Assembly: GCA_020433835.1 (NCBI GenBank)
Contig: JAGRBY010000009.1
Coordinates: 1-33,674 of the forward strand
From: Anaerolineae bacterium
GTDB taxonomy: Bacteria > Chloroflexota > Anaerolineae > 4572-78 > J111
Reading direction: 5' to 3'
DNA length: 33,674 nucleotides
Below the pieces are notes generated by a model that saw only the letters and a program-made list of their open reading frames with translations, had not been told where the DNA came from and did no database searches. The translations under genes were made by a program, and so were the position numbers. Shown one piece after another: positions 30,408-33,674 of this stretch; position 1 is the stretch's first letter, and each line of letters begins with the position of its first letter.

Positions 30408-33400
30408 CTAACCCTCCTTATCCTGCGATAGCAAGGCGTTGAATTCAGCATCAATTACGGCTGTCAATTCATCATCTGAAAGCTGGTTAATCTCAGCCAG
30501 CCGGGCTGGATCTAATTCATCGCCGGTTTTTGGAGACATATCCTCTGAAACTTCTCCGAACATCTTGCTCATAAGAAATTCGGTCAGCGCGTCAAGCGTT
30601 GGATAATCGAAAATAACAGTTGAAGGCAAGCTGTATCCCAAGTCAGTTTCAAGTCGTTTTTTAAGCTCAAGCGCCAGCATGGAGTCGATGCCCAAATCGA
30701 ATAGTGGCTGTTGGGAGCCGATCATCTGATCCGATCTTAGCCCGATCACCTCTACAAGCCGACCGTGTAAGTAGGCGTTGAGGACAGCATACCGCTCATT
30801 GGCCGAGATCGCCTTGAGTTGCTCATATATCTCTGCCGGTCTGGCCCTACGCTGGACCGCAGGCAAATCTATCTTTTCATAGAATGATGACTCGGTCTGT
30901 GGGTTCTTTAGAAATATTGACCAGTCAACGGATAATATCCCCACTTGGGCTGCCTCTTGGTTCAGACATTCACGTAACACGCTTCGGCCTTGCTCAGGTG
31001 TGATCGGGTTCAGGCCTCGTTCGTGCCACCAATCCCGTCGCCCTTGGCTGCTCTCGGCAGCCATCCCGGCTTCGGCCCAAGGGCCCCAATTGATACTCAA
31101 GCCCGGCAGCCCTAGCCTATGTCGATGGCTCATCAATGTGTCCATAAAGGCGTTAGCTGCGACGTAATTGCCTTGCCCCGCGGAACCCAACCAGGCCGCC
31201 ATCGATGAGAAACAGATGAAAAAGTCTAGGGGGTAGGCTTGACTCAAGTTGTGTAGGTGCCAGGTGCCTCTCACCTTAGGGGCCATAACCTTAGCAAATC
31301 GTTCCGGAGTTTGCCGGCTTAATACACCATCATCCAATATGCCGGCGGCATGGATAATGCCCCGCAGCGGCCCCTGAGCCTCACAGGTCTGAAGTAGCCG
31401 GGCCACCTCTTCAGGCTGGCTCACATCAGCCTGGATGACGTGAACCTTAGCTCCGGCTTCCTTCAAGAGACGAATCTGCGCCCGGTCATTCTCGCCCTTC
31501 AGCCCACCCCGTCCGGCCAGGATTAAATGACCGGCTCCTGCTGCGGCCAGTTGCTGAGCGACCTGTCGTCCCAGTGCTCCCAATCCGCCCGTAATTAAAT
31601 AACTTCCGCTTTGCTGTAGCTCGATGGCCCGGCTGCTTTCTTTGGCCCGGCTCTCGTGCCATCGGGCCAAACGGGCTACATAACGTATTCCTTGACGATA
31701 AGCCACTTGAACATCAGTCGTATTGCTCCTAAACTCGGTCAACAGCGCTTGTATATCAGACTTGACATCCACTCCTGCCAGGTCCACACAGGTACAATGT
31801 AGTTGGGGATATTCCGTCCCGATTGTTAGACCCAATCCCCATAGTGCCCCCTGTGCCGCCGCCAGTCCTGTTGTTTGAGAGGAGTCAATTACCGGATCCT
31901 GGGGCTGTTGCGGAGGCACTTCTACGTTTTGGCAGCCTTCAGTCACCAACCAGAGACGCGCGGCTGTATCAACTTTTTCTAAGGCCTGGACTAATCGGAG
32001 TGCTTCACTGCACAGTTTCTCGGCCATATCGGGAACCGTACTAACTGCGCCGGTCATTGGCTCGGTCTCTGCCAGTAAGACAATGCCATCCCATCCATTC
32101 CAGCCGTCTGTGTAGGGTGCAGCCTGTAGCAGCTTCTGCAAATCGTCCGTTTGATCTGGGTTCGTGACCAGCACTGCCTGTGCTCCCAAGTCTTGCAGTT
32201 GGGTAGCAAGGACCTCACCCATGCCATCAGGGTGGCCAATAATAAGCCAATTCCCCATAATGCCCGACGACTCGCCGGATTTATTCTGAACGGGCTGATC
32301 CTGCCATTCGATGGTATAGCCAAGCCGTTTTAGATACCACTGCCGACTACGAATCGCTGCCGGAGGTACAGACCGAAGGGTAAAACCCGTCATCGCCGCT
32401 ACCAGTTGCCCCATGGGATCAAGTAGTTGGATATCCCACTTTTTCTCCCCCACTTGTTTTACATAACCCCAAAGGAGGTGGTGATCGACGGAACCATAAA
32501 AGCGAAATGTCTCAATGCTAAAGGGGATAACGGTGTCAATGACCCCCTCGTTGAGCGTGGCGGCCGCTGTCAGTTGGGTACAGGCGTCAATCAGACCGGG
32601 ATAAAGTTGGTAGCCGGTCACGCTATCAATAACTGTCGGCAAGCGGAGGCGACCTAGCGTTTCATCTGGACCAATCCAGACTGCATCAATCCAACGAAAG
32701 CAAGGCCCGTACCTGATTTCTACCATTTTATGGAAAGCATCATAGAAAGCTTCGTGGGTCAATAACTTAGTACAGCGTTTCTGAACGGTCTGGATGACAA
32801 GCGGCGCCGGATTATCCGACTGGCCGATGATGATCTGACCCAGGGCATGGGTGACCGGCTCGTCATTGTGAGCGTTCTTTTCAGTGCTGATAACCTGAAA
32901 GGTCGTTGTGCCGGCCTCAAGGCGAATTAGCAACTGAACCGTTCGGATCTCGTGTTCGGCCAACACCAGGGCTTGTGGAAACACAATATCTTCCAGCCGA
33001 CACGGTGATTCGTCGAAGGCTAGCTCAATCGCACTCAGTACCATCGAGATGTGGCTCATGCCTGGTACCACCACTTGTCCAAAGACATGATGGTCGGCCA
33101 GGAAAGGCACTGTTTCGAGACTGTACTCGGTCTCGAAAATGCTCCCTTCGATCAACGGCGAGGCAACCATCCGCTCGATTAGTGGTCGTAGTATCTCGCT
33201 CTTGGGCTGGTGTGGTGGTCCATCGCCCCAGTATCTTTCTCGGGCAAACGGATACGTCGGCAGACTGATGCGTCTGGGCTTTTGCTGACCATACAAGAGG
33301 GACCAGTCAATTTGCACTCCCGACACCCACAGATGAGCTAGTCTATCGAGGTCCCTCTCATCCAAAGCCACTTGGATAAAGGCTGCCCCAGCCTTACCGC

Positions 33401-33674
33401 CGATAAGTGTCTCTGAATTGAAGTCAGTCGTCATGGTCTGACCAGAGTAGATCCGTTCAGTAGCGTTTTGTTTCTGGGCGTACTGTCTTAACCGCTCAAC
33501 CAATTCCTCGATACTGGATACAACCGAAGCCAGCCGGCACGCCATCGCCTCACGGCCCACCTGCAAGGTGTAGGCCAGCTCGATCAAAGACACATCCGGA
33601 TTGGCTTCAAGATAGGAAAGGAGTTTCTGAGAATACGCCCTGAGCCGCTCTTCATTCGTGGCCGACAGCACAAT
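30408..33674 (-). CDS. Type I PKS, 3' part (AT-less module: KS linker-DH-KR-ACP)
   Basis: The gene is cut by the right edge; the frame is open to the last base, so the GTG at 33671 is not a real start. Residues below count from that GTG. Residues 1-125 are the linker that follows a KS, of the trans-AT type, running straight into the post-AT motif LPTYPFARERYW (about 137-148) with no acyltransferase between. A dehydratase follows (about 160-440) with catalytic His 194 in HHVFGQVVVP and Asp 362 in LIDACTQ. The ketoreductase has NADPH motif TGGLGALG (about 690), an LDD motif (B-type) and Ser-Tyr-Asn catalytic residues (Tyr near 835). The ACP carries LGIDSM (Ser near 994). The acidic C-terminal tail with LSDDELTAVIDAEF looks like a class 2 docking helix. 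The module should make an alpha,beta-alkene from a malonyl unit loaded by an AT acting in trans (inference). The stop lies 8 bases before the next gene. Confidence 0.95.
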   Translation of the reverse strand: MVLSATNEERLRAYSQKLLSYLEANPDVSLIELAYTLQVGREAMACRLASVVSSIEELVERLRQYAQKQNATERIYSGQTMTTDFNSETLIGGKAGAAFIQVALDERDLDRLAHLWVSGVQIDWSLLYGQQKPRRISLPTYPFARERYWGDGPPHQPKSEILRPLIERMVASPLIEGSIFETEYSLETVPFLADHHVFGQVVVPGMSHISMVLSAIELAFDESPCRLEDIVFPQALVLAEHEIRTVQLLIRLEAGTTTFQVISTEKNAHNDEPVTHALGQIIIGQSDNPAPLVIQTVQKRCTKLLTHEAFYDAFHKMVEIRYGPCFRWIDAVWIGPDETLGRLRLPTVIDSVTGYQLYPGLIDACTQLTAAATLNEGVIDTVIPFSIETFRFYGSVDHHLLWGYVKQVGEKKWDIQLLDPMGQLVAAMTGFTLRSVPPAAIRSRQWYLKRLGYTIEWQDQPVQNKSGESSGIMGNWLIIGHPDGMGEVLATQLQDLGAQAVLVTNPDQTDDLQKLLQAAPYTDGWNGWDGIVLLAETEPMTGAVSTVPDMAEKLCSEALRLVQALEKVDTAARLWLVTEGCQNVEVPPQQPQDPVIDSSQTTGLAAAQGALWGLGLTIGTEYPQLHCTCVDLAGVDVKSDIQALLTEFRSNTTDVQVAYRQGIRYVARLARWHESRAKESSRAIELQQSGSYLITGGLGALGRQVAQQLAAAGAGHLILAGRGGLKGENDRAQIRLLKEAGAKVHVIQADVSQPEEVARLLQTCEAQGPLRGIIHAAGILDDGVLSRQTPERFAKVMAPKVRGTWHLHNLSQAYPLDFFICFSSMAAWLGSAGQGNYVAANAFMDTLMSHRHRLGLPGLSINWGPWAEAGMAAESSQGRRDWWHERGLNPITPEQGRSVLRECLNQEAAQVGILSVDWSIFLKNPQTESSFYEKIDLPAVQRRARPAEIYEQLKAISANERYAVLNAYLHGRLVEVIGLRSDQMIGSQQPLFDLGIDSMLALELKKRLETDLGYSLPSTVIFDYPTLDALTEFLMSKMFGEVSEDMSPKTGDELDPARLAEINQLSDDELTAVIDAEFNALLSQDKEG
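30412..30419 (-). promoter_or_regulatory. Ribosome binding site for the oMT-cMT PKS gene
   Basis: The sequence AAGGAGGG lies in the last codons and stop of the upstream PKS gene, 12 bases before ATG 30399. The match to the anti-Shine-Dalgarno is strong but the spacing is long. The position inside the upstream gene suggests translational coupling. Confidence 0.6.

Noticed and set aside
33669..33671. GTG at the right edge as start of the first PKS gene
   Set aside because: The encoded sequence begins in the middle of the linker after a KS, and the frame is still open one codon further at the edge. The gene is partial.
23515..33674. Enoylreductase domain
   Set aside because: I looked for ER motifs between DH or MT and KR in all PKS genes and found none; the extra length in the second PKS is two methyltransferases and the KR structural part.

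Overview
The whole window is part of one biosynthetic gene cluster: six large genes of a hybrid polyketide synthase / non-ribosomal peptide synthetase (PKS/NRPS) assembly line and one small accessory gene. All lie on the minus strand, so the cluster reads from the right edge to the left. Gene boundaries are 4-base ATGA overlaps or gaps of 8 to 17 bases, so I read it as one long, translationally coupled operon. The window starts inside its first visible gene, and no promoter or terminator is visible. No stretch above 50 bases lacks a coding function.

Order of synthesis, assuming collinearity: (1) 33674-30408, end of a PKS gene: KS-associated linker, no AT, DH, KR, ACP; (2) 30399-23515, PKS: KS-AT-O-methyltransferase-C-methyltransferase-KR-ACP; (3) 23518-19271, NRPS: TubC-type docking domain, heterocyclisation (Cy), cysteine-like adenylation domain with an inserted oxidase, PCP, i.e. 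a thiazole module; (4) 19253-9666, bimodular PKS: KS-AT-KR-ACP, then KS-AT-(DH remnant)-KR-ACP; (5) 9669-6157, NRPS: TubC-type docking domain, C, A with a beta-amino-acid-like pocket, PCP; (6) 6160-698, PKS: KS-AT-(dead KR)-ACP-thioesterase, the terminal module; (7) 689-39, a small lipocalin-like protein.

Together the visible part predicts a chain fragment: R-CH=CH-CH(OMe)-CH(Me)-thiazole-CH(OH)-CH2-CH(OH)-CH2-CO-NH-CH2-CH2-CO-CH2-CO-, released by the thioesterase as acid, lactone or ring. This is inference from domain content; the starter end lies outside the window.

The most unusual points are: an AT-less, trans-AT-style module feeding cis-AT modules; tandem O- and C-methyltransferases just before a thiazole module; a Cy domain that has lost the first Asp of its DxxxxD motif; an adenylation pocket resembling beta-alanine activation; a DH reduced to about 37 residues; a terminal KR without its catalytic Tyr; and heptamer-type DNA repeats inserted in frame into loops of the AT domains.

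Organism: uncertain. GC looks moderate (about half). TubC-type docking domains and hybrid modules are known from myxobacteria and cyanobacteria. The in-frame TTTTGGA heptamers and their translated 'SKIQNP' / 'INNEQ' strings are reminiscent of filamentous cyanobacteria and Chloroflexota. I found only one copy of the cyanobacterial HIP1 octamer (near 15755), which argues against a HIP1-rich cyanobacterium. A Chloroflexota or low-HIP1 cyanobacterial host is my best guess, with low confidence.
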